From CBDEGU01 sp965238045 (GTDB taxonomy: Bacteria > Acidobacteriota > Terriglobia > Bryobacterales > UBA6623), in NCBI GenBank assembly GCA_965238045.1, contig CBDEGU010000012.1, positions 1,302,001 to 1,366,000 of the forward strand: a DNA stretch of 64,000 nucleotides, in the 5' to 3' direction. Positions 26,053-35,094 of the stretch are shown here, in pieces. The notes beneath the pieces are model-generated. The model searched no databases. It saw only the letters and a program-made list of their open reading frames with translations, and was not told the origin of the DNA. Position numbers and translations under genes: made by a program. Position 1 is the stretch's first letter. Each line of letters starts with the position of its first letter.

Positions 26053-27177
26053 TCAGGGCTCGCCCGCCTCGCCGGGGCGGGCCATGCGGTAGCCGACCCC
26101 GCGCTCGTTGACGATCCAGGCCGGGCGGGCGTCGTCGTCGCCGAGCCGGGTGCGCAGCCGCTTGACGTAGGCGCGCACGATCTTGGGGTTGGCGGTGCCG
26201 CGTCGGGCCCAGACCTTGCGCAGCAGGTCCTCGTGGGTCAGGATCCGGCCCGCGCCCTGCGCCAGCGCGCGCAGCAGCTCGTACTCGGTCGGCGTCAGCG
26301 TCACCGCGCGCCCGGCCACCGTGACCCGCCGCCGGTCGTAGTCGATGGCGAGCTCGCCGAGTATGAAGGGGACGGGCTTAGACCTCCGGCGCAGGGCCGC
26401 CCGGATGCGCGCCGTGAGCTCGGTCGGCGAGAACGGCTTGACCACGTAGTCCTCGGCGCCGGCCTCCAGCGCCCGCGCGATGGTCTCGTCGCGCCCGTAG
26501 CCCGAGATGAAGATGACCGGCAGGTCGGAGAGCTCGGGAACGGTCTGCATCAGCTCGATGCCGTCGGTCCCGGGCAGCATCAGGTCGAGCAGCACCAGCC
26601 GGGGCTTCTCGGCCCGGATGAGGCGCGCCACCGCCCCGGGGTCGCCGGTGACCAGCGGGGCGTAGCCCGCCTCCGCCAGCGTGTCGCGGACCTGGCGCAG
26701 CGTCTCCGGGTCGTCGTCGACCACCAGGATGGGCACCGCTTCGGGGGCGTGGCCCGGCGGGCCGGGGCGGGCCGGGGCGGGACTATCGCTGGCCGCCTCG
26801 GCCACCGGGATCGTGAAGGTGAAGCGCGCGCCGAGCCCGACGCCGCCGCTCTCCGCCCGGATGCGCCCGCCCTGGGCCTCGACCAGGCCCTTGCAGATGG
26901 CGAGTCCCAGCCCGCTGCCGAGGTCGCCCGCCCGGTCCCCGGCGGTGGTGTACTTGCGGAACAGCTGGCCGAGCTGGTTCGGCGCGATGCCGCGGCCCTC
27001 GTCGGCGACCGAGACCGCCACATCCAGCCCCTCGCGCTCCGCCGCGATCCGGATGGGGGCGGACTCGGGAGAGTGGCGCGCGGCGTTGGCGAGCAGGTTG
27101 TTGAGCACCTGCACCAGGCGCTGCCGGTCGGCCATGACTCGGGGCAGGTCGGGCGGCAGGTTCGGGTGATCGGAATT
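26053..27177 (-). pseudogene. Truncated kinase-receiver-DNA-binding fusion protein
   Basis: The order read on the minus strand is: HATPase (N box LVQVLNNLLANAARHS, G1 box DEGRGIAPNQLG, G2 box GDLGSGLGLAICKGLVEAQ), then a receiver domain (ILVVDDDPETLR, phospho-acceptor Asp in LVLLDLMLPGTDG, Lys in DYVVKPFS), then an OmpR-type winged helix (LTPTEYELLRALAQGAGRILT). The His-box domain and any sensor are absent: the kinase part begins at about 27177, where unrelated sequence takes over, although the frame runs open to 27297. The fusion of kinase, receiver and DNA-binding domain in one chain is not common. Confidence 0.7.
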
Positions 27178-27477
27178 GCGGTTGAAAATGCCACCGTGGA
27201 TCGGACGGCGCGAGTGCTTGAAGCATGGGCGGCGGCGGAGCCAGGGACAAGCGATGAAGAAGGGTTGACGGCGAAGCAGGAGATCAAGGCGATTCACGAG
27301 GCGATGCGCGGGGAGGACGAGGAATTTCTAGCCCGGTACGGAGGATTCGCGGAAGCCGGGAGACGGTCTGTGGAACTCCAACGCCGCCCCGAAGCCAAGG
27401 TCACGGAAGGAGTCTCGATTGACGACTATTCGACATGGCGGGCCGTGCGATTTGCGGACCCCGATGAGGTTGGCTGA
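27178..27477 (+). pseudogene. C-terminal fragment of an unrecognised small protein
   Basis: On the plus strand the frame gives IAVENATVDRTARVLEAWAA and continues EEFLARYGGFAEAGRRSVEL to DPDEVG, then a stop. It looks like real acidic protein sequence but its 5' end is lost at the junction with the kinase remnant. I do not recognise the family. A hairpin follows at 27511. Confidence 0.35.
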
Positions 27478-27510
27478 AAGCAATGAGCGGGCCGGAACGA
27501 AGACGGTGTT

Positions 27511-27535
27511 TCAGGGCACTTTTTAGTGCCCCTGA
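27511..27535 (+). terminator. Stem-loop after the fragment gene
   Basis: GGGCACT and AGTGCCC are separated by TTTT, with TCA/TGA extending the stem across a one-base bulge. It follows the stop at 27477 by about 35 bp. There is no T tract after the stem. Confidence 0.45.
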
Positions 27536-27538
27536 GTG

Positions 27539-28928
27539 GAGATTGTCCCGAATCTAGTTGAAGGTGGAAGGGCGGCGGTTCTCAAGCCCGGTTCTCTGAG
27601 AGAATCGAGCAAACCTTTCACCACAAAGGAGAACCGCCGTGAAGAAACGATATCACATTCTGGATTCCGCGAAGCAACAGCCAGTCAGCCCCAACGACCT
27701 CACCCGCCTGCTCAGCCAAAACTCCCAACTCATGCTGCCCTTGGTTGAACTGGTCGAGCAGTGCCGCGGAGCCGTCGACGAGGTTATCGACGTCACCAGC
27801 CGCGCCGCCATTCAAGCCGTGCTGGAACTGTCGGCGCAGCAAGTTACCGGTGGAAAACTTTCCCAGCCCGGCAAGAAGCGCCGCGGCGATGTGGTCCGCT
27901 GGGGCCGCCAGCCCGGTCGCGTCAAGCTCAGCAACCGCAAACTGCGCGTCAGCAAACCCAGACTGCGCAAACGCTCCGGCGGCGAGGTCAAAGTGCCCGC
28001 TTACGAAGCGATGCAGGACGACGAACGCCTCGGCGCGCGCATGCTCGACATTCTGATGAAGGGCGTGTCGACGCGCAACTATGCCGGGGTGATTGGCGAG
28101 ATGGCCGACACGGCCGGGGTGTCGAAATCCGCCGTCAGCCGGGAGGCAGTCGAGGCCGCCGAAAAGAGCATCGACGAAGTGCTCACGCGGCGCCTGGATG
28201 AGTTGGATCTGCTGGTGATCTACGTGGACGGTTTGATCTTCGCAGATCATGTAGTGCTTGCAGCGGTGGGCGTAGACCGTCGGGGCAACAAACATGTGCT
28301 GGGATTGCAGCACGCCGCCACTGAGAGCACAGCCGCCGCCGAAGACTTGCTGAGGGGCATGGTCGAGCGGGGAGTATCGACGGAGAAAAACAGGCTCTTC
28401 GTGCTCGATGGATCGGTGCTCACAAGCTGCGCAATGTCGTCGAGCGGCTGCCTAAGGCCGAGCGCGATCAGGCCAAAGCGGCGATCCGGGCCGCCTGGCG
28501 GCTGGGAGCCCAAGATGGACAAGCGCGGCTGGAGAAGCTAGCCCAGTGGTACGAGGGTGACTGGCCCGAGGCGGCGGTGAGTTTGCGCGAAGGCATGGAG
28601 GAGTGTTTCACCATCAACCGCCTGGGTGCGCCGCCGTCGCTGCATCGCTACCTGGCGACGACGAACATCGTCGAGTCTCCTAACGCCGGGGTGCGGCGGA
28701 GAACGCGGCGAGTGACCCGCTGGAAGGACGCGGCCATGGTGTGTCGCTGGGCCACGGCTGCATTCCTCGATACCGAGAAAAGCTTCCGCAAGATCATGGG
28801 TTACAAGGATCTGTGGATGCTCGACGCCATCCTCAATCCGGCCAAGGCCACAGCAGCAAAGGCTGCCTAGTACAATGCTCTTTTACGCCGCCGCCCTACA
28901 AACCCTCAACTACGATTGGGACACTCTC
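27539..28928 (+). mobile_element. IS256-type element, copy 2 (58-bp deletion)
   Basis: Both ends match copy 1, but the element is 1390 bp, 58 bp short. The left flank (CCTGAGTG) and right flank (TGGAAAAG) do not match. The right flank is the end of an IS5-type element, so this copy once sat inside IS5 and has lost its left partner. Confidence 0.92.
27639..28870 (+). pseudogene. IS256-family transposase, frameshifted by deletion
   Basis: Same as copy 1 up to FVLDGS, then 58 bp are deleted at about 28416, shifting the frame. The original frame resumes downstream and is open from about 28436 to 28870. Several single-base changes also distinguish it (VTSR for VTGR, GEMADT for GAMAGT). Inactive. 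Confidence 0.92.
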
Positions 28929-28976
28929 TGGAAAAGCGCCCCCACTCGCGCCGCAGTTGAATCATGCAACAGCGCC
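28929..28976 (+). mobile_element. Right-end fragment of an IS5-type element
   Basis: These 48 bp equal the last 48 bp of IS5 copies A and B, ending CATGCAACAGCGCC. The rest of the element is missing, replaced by IS256 copy 2. Confidence 0.88.
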
Positions 28977-29233
28977 ACGATGGGAAGCCAATATAAGTTA
29001 CATTATTTATGGTGCCCTACACTAGGAGTTGCGAAACGGTATGGCGCTAGTGAATCGGACGGCGAGACATTGCCGCAACATCTTCGCCGCCGCGATCCTG
29101 GCGCTCCGCCCGTAAACAGGCAACCTCGGCGCGAAGCTCGGCTACTTCACCCGCTAGACCGGATCGAGGGGCAGCGTGAGCTGCCGGGGCTATAAGAGCC
29201 TTCGCTGGCCTCGCGGCTCGTGGGGCGCTCCGC

Positions 29234-29322
29234 GGTCTATCCCCGTGTGTGCGGGGGGACCGCCGAGCAGGAGCGGGAGTACAGTAAAGGGCAGGGTCTA
29301 TCCCCGCGTGTGCGGGGGAACC
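29234..29322 (-). CRISPR. Two-repeat type I-E-like CRISPR remnant, one spacer
   Basis: Two 28-bp repeats at 29234-29261 and 29295-29322 share GGTCTATCCCCG at the start and GTGTGCGGGGG inside, differing at two positions. The spacer (29262-29294) is 33 bp, giving the 61-bp period of type I-E arrays. On the minus strand the repeat starts GGTTCCCCCGCACACGCGGG and ends GATAGACC, like known type I-E repeats. In that orientation the second repeat (29234-29261) is the degenerate one, as is usual at the trailing end. No cas genes lie in the window. Confidence 0.8.
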
Positions 29323-29527
29323 TCACCCACAGGGGGTCACCCTCCGTGGCGGGGTTCCTTGCGTCGGAACCCCGGAAATCAAGGCGCGCCGATTTATCCT
29401 GGCCGTACGGTACCATAGCGAAATCGGAAATCCGGGCCTGACTCGGCGACCAAAATGGAAATCTCGGATTCTTTCGCCGGCAGAAGCGTCCTAGCGCTTT
29501 CATTTGTGCCGATTAGGAGGGGCGATC

Positions 29528-32254
29528 ATGCTCGATGCACTCAAGAATTTGATGGGCGGTAGCCGGACGAAAAAGCAGGCCGCGGATTTCGAGGCCTTGA
29601 TCCTGGCGGCGAAGGAAGAACAAAGCGCCCTCGAGGCCATGCTCGCACAGATTACCCTGCGCGGTTCGAAGGTGGCCCAGGTCGGCAAGACGCTCCAGCA
29701 GTTCGACGCGAAGACGGTCGCGACGAGCCAGAAGGTTACTGACGTCGCCAAGCGCATCGCCGGCCTCGAGAAACGAACCCGGACATTTACGGAGATCGAT
29801 GCGCGCATACAGGCGCTGCTGGCGATCGCGGAGCAAGCTCAGCAGAAGGCGGAGGGCTTGGTGGCTCCTGGCAGTGATCTACAGAAGCACCGACAGTCCG
29901 TCCAGCACCTCTCGTCGCAGATGCTCCAGACCCAGGCAGGAATTGATGCCCTCAAGCGAGAGCAGGCCACCCTGGAGGAGGCCCGGACCGCACTGCGCAA
30001 GACGCAGGGTGAGGTCAAGAGCACGATCGACGCTGCCGCGGTGGTCAAGGCCGAGCTCGATCAGGTCCGCGGTACCGCCGGCCATCTATCGCAGGACTAC
30101 GCGCGGCTGCGCGACACGTCCAAAGAAGTGCGCGAGGATTCCGTCGCGGCCGCGGAGTCGGTCAAGGAACTGGAGCGGAAACTCGGCCCGCTGATGCAGC
30201 TCCAGGAGCTGAGCAAGACGACCGAAGAGAAGCTTGCCGGCCTCAACTCCATGGCCGAGCATGTCTCACAGAAGGCCAAGGCCCTCGAGAGCCAGCGATC
30301 GACGGTGGAACGGGCCGTCGTCGAAGCCAAGCGACTGAACGAAATGGTCTGGAACATGGACGTCCAGATCAAGCGGCTGAACGAAGGCGCGAAGGAGGCC
30401 CACCGCAGCGAGGAGACCATCGGCCGCATTGAGACACTCGTCCAGCAGACCAACGCCGCGGTCGAAGGGGTGACAAAGGCCCGCGACGACATGGCGCGAG
30501 AGTCGGCGCGGTTTGAAAAGGATGGGCGGGCGCTCGTGGATGGCTTGCGCGCGTCGCTCGAGCGCGTTGCGCTCGAGAAGAAGGAATTCGAGGCGCTCGA
30601 CTTGCGGCTGCGCGCACTGCAGGGTGCGGTCAAGGAAGCCGAAGCCAGCATGGAGGCGCTTGCCGTCAAGGAGCGGAATCTCTCCCAGCTCCACCAGAAG
30701 GCGGATGTCCTGCACCAGAGCTTCAAGGGACTCTCTGTGCAGGCAGACGAACTAGCGAAGAAGCAGGCCGGACTCGATATGCTGCAGGGCCGTCTCGCGC
30801 AGGTCGAGGAGCTGGCGAAACGGACGGCCCTGCAGCAGGAGACGCTGAAGCAGGGGCGACAGGAGCTCGAGACGCTGCGCGGGGACATTTATAAGTTCCA
30901 CGAGTCCCACGCCCAAGTCGCCCGGCTTGGCGACAAGCTGGCAGCCGACCGCGACGCGCTCGAAGCCTTCAGCGAGAGGATGACGGCATTCATGCTCCGC
31001 ACGCCGCAGCTCGACGCCACGCTGAACGCGATCAATGGAAAGCTGGCGCTGGCCGATGAGGGGATCCAGCAGACGGCACGGCTGGGTGAACTGGCCGGTG
31101 AGCTGGACACACAGATGGATCGGCTTTCAGCTCGGATGCAGTTCGTCGACAAGCTGGAGGCCCGGATCGACGACATGCACACGCTTGCTGCCGAAGTGGA
31201 CGGTAAGCTGGCGGAGCAGCTCGCCCGCCGCTCCGAGATCGACACCCTGAAGAGTCAGTGTGACTCGATTCTCGCGCGGACCCTCGACGCGGAGCAGAAG
31301 ATTGAGTCGGTCGCGGCGCAGCAGCGAAAGCTTCTCTCCGTCACCAATCGCGTGTCCACCCTCGAGGCGCGCGTCGAGGCGGCTCACAGCCGCGTCAAGG
31401 AGATCCAGCAAGACGAGGCTGTCCTGCGCGAGCAGGAGACCCGACTGGCGGAATGTGTCGAAGAAAGCCGCGCGCTGGCCGACGAGACCAGCGCGCGAAT
31501 GAAACAGACCCAGGCGCTGAACGACGAACTGACTCGTGCCGCCACCACCAAAGACGAATTAGTTTCAGAACTCGCACGCATTCAGACACACCAGCGCGCC
31601 GCGGCGGCGCGCGCCGAAACGACCGAGGATCAGATCAAACGCACCGAAACAATGTACAAGCAGATCGAACAGCGGCAGGGCCAGCTCGCATTCTCGGAAA
31701 AGAAGGTCGCGCTCGTCGAAGCGAAGATGGCCGAGCTGTCAGACAAAGCCGGTACCCTCGATCAGACGATCAAGGGCATTCTCGAGCGACAGGCGGTGGT
31801 GGTGGCCGTCAAGACCGAAGTGGACAGCGTCCACGAGATCAGCGCGCGCAGCCGGGCGGACCTGCAGTTCGTGACAGATCACCGGGACGAGGTGGCTGCC
31901 GTGCGGAGTCAGATCAACGATCTTCTGACCACAGCGCGGGAAACCGCGGAGAAGGTCGCCGCCATCGAAGGGCGACAGGAGATGGTGGACGAGGTTCAGG
32001 CGAAAACGAATCTCATCTCGAACCTGCTCGAGGACGTGAGCGTGAATCTCGAAACACTCGTCGAGCAGAAGTCGATCATCGACAATCTGACCGAGAAACT
32101 GGCCGGTGTCGACTTCACCATGCAGGAGGCGCAGAACACGCTCCAGACGCTGAAGCACGAGCGCGAGCTGGCCGAACGCATGGAGAAGAGCATCAAGCAG
32201 CTTCGGACGAAAACCGCAAAGGCCGCCCACCCGCGTAAATCGGCGACCGCCTAG
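29528..32254 (+). CDS. Large coiled-coil protein, SMC-like without ATPase head
   Basis: I chose ATG at 29528 (MLDALKNLMGGSRTKKQAAD) because AGGAGG lies just upstream; a longer start at 29504 has no such site. The 908-residue product is almost entirely heptad-rich coiled coil (Ala, Glu, Lys, Leu, Gln, Arg) from about residue 25 to 890, ending in a basic tail (LRTKTAKAAHPRKSATA). There is no Walker motif, no signal peptide and no membrane segment. The length is like an SMC arm pair. It may be a scaffold or DNA-associated fibre. Role unknown. Confidence 0.75.
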   Translation: MLDALKNLMGGSRTKKQAADFEALILAAKEEQSALEAMLAQITLRGSKVAQVGKTLQQFDAKTVATSQKVTDVAKRIAGLEKRTRTFTEIDARIQALLAIAEQAQQKAEGLVAPGSDLQKHRQSVQHLSSQMLQTQAGIDALKREQATLEEARTALRKTQGEVKSTIDAAAVVKAELDQVRGTAGHLSQDYARLRDTSKEVREDSVAAAESVKELERKLGPLMQLQELSKTTEEKLAGLNSMAEHVSQKAKALESQRSTVERAVVEAKRLNEMVWNMDVQIKRLNEGAKEAHRSEETIGRIETLVQQTNAAVEGVTKARDDMARESARFEKDGRALVDGLRASLERVALEKKEFEALDLRLRALQGAVKEAEASMEALAVKERNLSQLHQKADVLHQSFKGLSVQADELAKKQAGLDMLQGRLAQVEELAKRTALQQETLKQGRQELETLRGDIYKFHESHAQVARLGDKLAADRDALEAFSERMTAFMLRTPQLDATLNAINGKLALADEGIQQTARLGELAGELDTQMDRLSARMQFVDKLEARIDDMHTLAAEVDGKLAEQLARRSEIDTLKSQCDSILARTLDAEQKIESVAAQQRKLLSVTNRVSTLEARVEAAHSRVKEIQQDEAVLREQETRLAECVEESRALADETSARMKQTQALNDELTRAATTKDELVSELARIQTHQRAAAARAETTEDQIKRTETMYKQIEQRQGQLAFSEKKVALVEAKMAELSDKAGTLDQTIKGILERQAVVVAVKTEVDSVHEISARSRADLQFVTDHRDEVAAVRSQINDLLTTARETAEKVAAIEGRQEMVDEVQAKTNLISNLLEDVSVNLETLVEQKSIIDNLTEKLAGVDFTMQEAQNTLQTLKHERELAERMEKSIKQLRTKTAKAAHPRKSATA

Positions 32255-32496
32255 CCTTTTGCCGTCGGTCCGGGGGGCGGCTGACGCAGCGTGTTCGGCT
32301 CGAGGATGATGTAGGTCGGGAGCCCGATCGCCCCGAACCGTCTGCCGCGAAATCGACCCCCGTCTCTACCGCCCCCGTCGCCGAGCTTGTTCTTCGAGCT
32401 GAATAAACTCCGTCCGCTTCGAGAAGGGAAAGCGCCACAGCCGGCCCCCCCGGCAGAACCGCCGCCGCAGGGGCTCTTCGCCGGTCCCCATCCCCG

Positions 32497-32658
32497 CATG
32501 ATGCCGTTCAAAACTTTCGCCGCCGCATCCTGCGCGAGATGAAGAAGATCAAGTTGGCCTGGAAGGAGTTGAACTATTCGACGGCTCCGGGCGTGTTGAT
32601 TCTGCATCCCTCAACTCCGGCCATCGCGCCGCTCAATCAAGGCCAGCTAACAAGCTAG
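32497..32658 (+). pseudogene. C-terminal end of a plasmid replication initiator
   Basis: The frame reads HDAVQNFRRRILREMKKIKL then AWKELNYSTAPGVLILHPST and PAIAPLNQGQLTS before TAG. The pattern of a basic helix, then NY-x-x-APGxLxLxPSxPAI, resembles the C-terminus of plasmid RepA-type initiators. The upstream part is frameshifted or lost. A DnaA box and AT-rich stretch follow. Confidence 0.5.
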
Positions 32659-32829
32659 GCTCCCCTTTCCCGGCCTCTCAGCGGCCTCGGCGGGCCGGTT
32701 CGGACCTCTAGGCTCCCCCAAATCTAGAATCGCCCTGAGCGCCTAAATCGCTTATTTCCACAGGCTTGTGTGATTCTGGGGAGTTATCCACGTACAAAGC
32801 GAACACCCATACAAATAGTAAAGAACAAG
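32659..32829. other. Possible plasmid origin remnant with DnaA box
   Basis: After the Rep-like end come short repeats (AGGCTCCCC at about 32657 and 32729) and a DnaA-box-like TTATCCACG at 32784-32792, then AT-rich sequence up to IS5 copy B. This order is what oriV regions show, but no iterons are complete. Confidence 0.4.
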
Positions 32830-33944
32830 GGCGTTGGTGCATGAATCGGTGTAAGCGAGCACGCTAGCGGCGGGGGTGGGGTCCAGTCCATCATAGAGAT
32901 CGGGGGGGTAACGTCATGGTCGCAGCGAAGTCGAGCCGAGTCAACCGCCAGTACAAGAAGAAGTACAGAATCCGGAACTGGAGGGAGTACGAGCGTGGCC
33001 TCAGGAGCCGCGGCGACGTCACGATCTGGCTGAGCGAGGATGCAATTGCCGCGTGGGTACCACCGAAGAACGGTCTTTGCGGAGGCCAGCGGCGGTACTC
33101 GAACCTCGCGGTCCGGACCGCGTTGACGCTGCGGGTCGTCTTCAGCCTGCCGCTCCGCCAGACCGAGGGGTTCCTGGACTCGCTGCTCCGCTTGATGGGC
33201 CTCAACCTCAAGGCCCCGGACCACACCACACTCTCGCGCCGGAACCAAATCGTTGCGGTGCCGCCCCTGACCCGATCCTATGACGGCCCGATCGACTTGA
33301 TCGTCGATTCCACAGGGCTGAAGATTCTGGGTTGCGGCGAATGGAACGCGCACAAGCACAAGGCATCAAAGAAACGCCGGGATTGGCGGAAGCTGCACAT
33401 CGGGGTGGATGCCGAGGGGTTCATTGTGGCGGCCGAACTCACAGCCAGCAGCCGGGACGACGCCTCCACACTCCCTGCTCTTCTCGACACAATCGAGGTT
33501 CCCAGCCGGCGTTTCACCGCAGACGGAGCCTACGACCACAGGTCAGTCTACGATCAACTCAGCGCGGCCGGTACAGAGAACGTCGTGATTGTGATTCCCC
33601 CTCGTCGCTCCGCGGTGTCGGCGGGGCCAACGGACGGCCCCTGGGCGCAGCGTGACACGGCTCTTGAGAGGATTCGCCAGGTCGGGCGACGAGAGTGGCA
33701 GAAGGAGTCGGGCTACCGACAGCAGGCGCGCGTTGAAAACAGCTTCTTCCGATACAAGTCCGTGCTCGGAGGCGGATTGAAGGCGAGGCACGGCAAGGCA
33801 CAAAGGAGAGAAGTTGCGATCGGGTGTCACATCCTCAACCGGATGGCCGAGCTGGGTAGGCCGAAATCCTGCGTTGTGGTGTCCTGAACGAGAAGTTGGA
33901 AAAGCGCCCCCACTCGCGCCGCAGTTGAATCATGCAACAGCGCC
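32830..33944 (+). mobile_element. IS5/IS903-type element, copy B (1115 bp)
   Basis: The ends match copy A. The left flank AAAGAACAAG and right flank ACGTGAAGG give no target duplication. The left-flank string TAAAGAACAAG also occurs 3 bp right of copy A (24888-24898), which hints that recombination linked these loci. Confidence 0.9.
32916..33887 (+). CDS. IS5-family (IS903 group) transposase
   Basis: A 323-residue protein with the same domains and catalytic acids as copy A. It differs at a few residues (GLCGG for GLRGG, EVPSRR for EVPIRR, CVVVS at the end). Confidence 0.93.
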   Translation: MVAAKSSRVNRQYKKKYRIRNWREYERGLRSRGDVTIWLSEDAIAAWVPPKNGLCGGQRRYSNLAVRTALTLRVVFSLPLRQTEGFLDSLLRLMGLNLKAPDHTTLSRRNQIVAVPPLTRSYDGPIDLIVDSTGLKILGCGEWNAHKHKASKKRRDWRKLHIGVDAEGFIVAAELTASSRDDASTLPALLDTIEVPSRRFTADGAYDHRSVYDQLSAAGTENVVIVIPPRRSAVSAGPTDGPWAQRDTALERIRQVGRREWQKESGYRQQARVENSFFRYKSVLGGGLKARHGKAQRREVAIGCHILNRMAELGRPKSCVVVS

Positions 33945-34117
33945 ACGTGAAGGCGGTAGCCGATGAGGTGCCCTTGGGGACGGCGTTGAGAGGTTCTCAG
34001 AGGCGGTTTCCCGGTTTCTCGATGCTCCTGGATCGGCGTGAAAGGCTTGTGTTCGGGCTTGATGATGGCCGAAAGGATCTCGGCTATCGGCTGTAGGCCT
34101 TTCTCATCCTTCGCCAT
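33945..34117 (-). pseudogene. Truncated plasmid-borne small protein
   Basis: Starts MAKDEKGLQPIAEILSAIIK and is cut after GHLIGYRLH by the end of IS5 copy B. It is oriented like the partition genes and lies just downstream of parG. I do not recognise the family; loss of the C-terminus makes function unlikely. Confidence 0.5.
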
Positions 34118-34134
34118 GAACCCTCCCCTGTTTA

Positions 34135-34164
34135 CGCTAATTAGCTAACATTAGCGAATTAGCG
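34135..34164. repeat. TTAGCGAATTAGC-type repeats after parG
   Basis: Reads CGCTAATTAGCTAAC then ATTAGCGAATTAGCG; the motif CGCTAATT/AATTAGCG is the same as in the two other clusters around the partition genes. Possible ParG-binding sites. Confidence 0.55.
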
Positions 34165-34416
34165 GTTTTGTTCCCTGCCCTGCTCCCGCTCATAGGCTTC
34201 TACTGCACGGTTGAGGAGCTGGATGTTCTTGAGTTGCGCGTCGAGCGCGAGCCGCTTGAAGCGCAGCCGAAATTCGGCGGGCACCTTGAAGTTCAGATCG
34301 ACGAGCGCCTTGGTGGCAGTCTGCCCACGCTGGAGCGACCCCGAAACGGCAGTAGGAGCTTTATCCTTGGTAGCAAGAATGGTGCTGGCGTCGATGGCTA
34401 GTGTCTTTTTAGGCAT
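34159..34416 (-). CDS. ParG-like ribbon-helix-helix centromere-binding protein
   Basis: An 85-residue basic protein. Residues about 38-80 (KALVDLNFKVPAEFRLRFKR, then LALDAQLKNIQLLNRAVEAY) fit a ribbon-helix-helix DNA-binding fold; the N-terminus is flexible, as in ParG, where it carries an arginine-finger-like element. Its start overlaps the parF stop by 8 bp. Known role: binds centromere repeats and the parFG operator and stimulates ParF. The nearby TTCGCTAA repeats are the likely sites. Confidence 0.7.
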   Translation of the reverse strand: MPKKTLAIDASTILATKDKAPTAVSGSLQRGQTATKALVDLNFKVPAEFRLRFKRLALDAQLKNIQLLNRAVEAYEREQGREQNR

Positions 34417-35083
34417 GGACTTTCACTTTCCTATCGTTATTCGCTATTTCGCTAATATTCGCTAATTCACCCAGGCGGCCCCTGGTAAGTCCCCAAAGCG
34501 CGGCGGCTTCCGTAGCGGCGGGACCGCTGGGGCTGATCTCAAGGGCTGTGCGGCCGTCCGTCATCGAAGCCGCGTAATCGACGCGGTCATGAATGACGGA
34601 CCGGAAAATCTGACCGTGTTCGGAGAGCGCGGCGATGGTCTGCACGGTGATCCTGGCATTGCCCTTGGCCTGGGTCAGGACAAAAACGAAAGGTATACCG
34701 GCTTGCTTGACGAGGTCAAGCGTCGCGCCCAGCGACCAGAGGTCATTGGGACTCGGGCGAACCGGTATTAGAACTAGGTCGGCGAGCTTCAGGATCTTCC
34801 GGTTTTGTTCGGTCAGGGCCGGAGGTGTGTCGATGAAGCAGTAGGCGAAGCCCATTTGCGCGAGGGCTTCGAGCTTGTCGGGCAGCTCGCGCAAGCTGAC
34901 GGGCGCGAGCTTGGGGGCTTCCGCCTCCCGCACCTTCCACCATGTGGCGAGGGTTTGCTGGGGGTCGGTGTCGATCACAACGGCGGGGCCGTGGCCAGCC
35001 TGCTCTACAGCGACGGCGAGGTGCGCGACGACTGTCGTCTTGCCGCTACCCCCCTTCTGGGAAGTGATCACGATTGTTTTCAT
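34409..35083 (-). CDS. ParA/ParF-type plasmid partition ATPase
   Basis: A 224-residue ParA-family ATPase of the small type Ib class (no N-terminal HTH). The deviant Walker A is KGGSGKTT (residues 10-17), with the Walker A' Asp in VVIDTDPQQTLATWW and Walker B in YCFIDTPPALTEQNR. It should move plasmids by nucleoid-bound oscillation with ParG. The last ~15 codons (LGELANISEIANNDRK) are built from the same TTCGCTAA repeat DNA as the intergenic sites. Plasmid-derived. Confidence 0.85.
   Translation of the reverse strand: MKTIVITSQKGGSGKTTVVAHLAVAVEQAGHGPAVVIDTDPQQTLATWWKVREAEAPKLAPVSLRELPDKLEALAQMGFAYCFIDTPPALTEQNRKILKLADLVLIPVRPSPNDLWSLGATLDLVKQAGIPFVFVLTQAKGNARITVQTIAALSEHGQIFRSVIHDRVDYAASMTDGRTALEISPSGPAATEAAALWGLTRGRLGELANISEIANNDRKVKVHA
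34439..34468. repeat. TTCGCTAAT repeats inside the parF 3' end
   Basis: TTCGCTATTTCGCTAA followed by TATTCGCTAATTC: three copies of TTCGCTA. They lie within the coding end of parF and just upstream of parG. Confidence 0.6.
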
Positions 35084-35094
35084 TGGCCTCCCTC

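Noticed and set aside
26233..27477. A 414-residue plus-strand frame across the kinase remnant
   Set aside because: Most of it is antisense to the kinase-receiver domains. Only its last ~100 codons (from about 27178) look like protein and are listed separately.
29351..29373. Hairpin GGGGTTCC-N7-GGAACCCC taken as a third CRISPR repeat
   Set aside because: It does not match the repeat sequence or the 61-bp period; it is a separate small inverted repeat.
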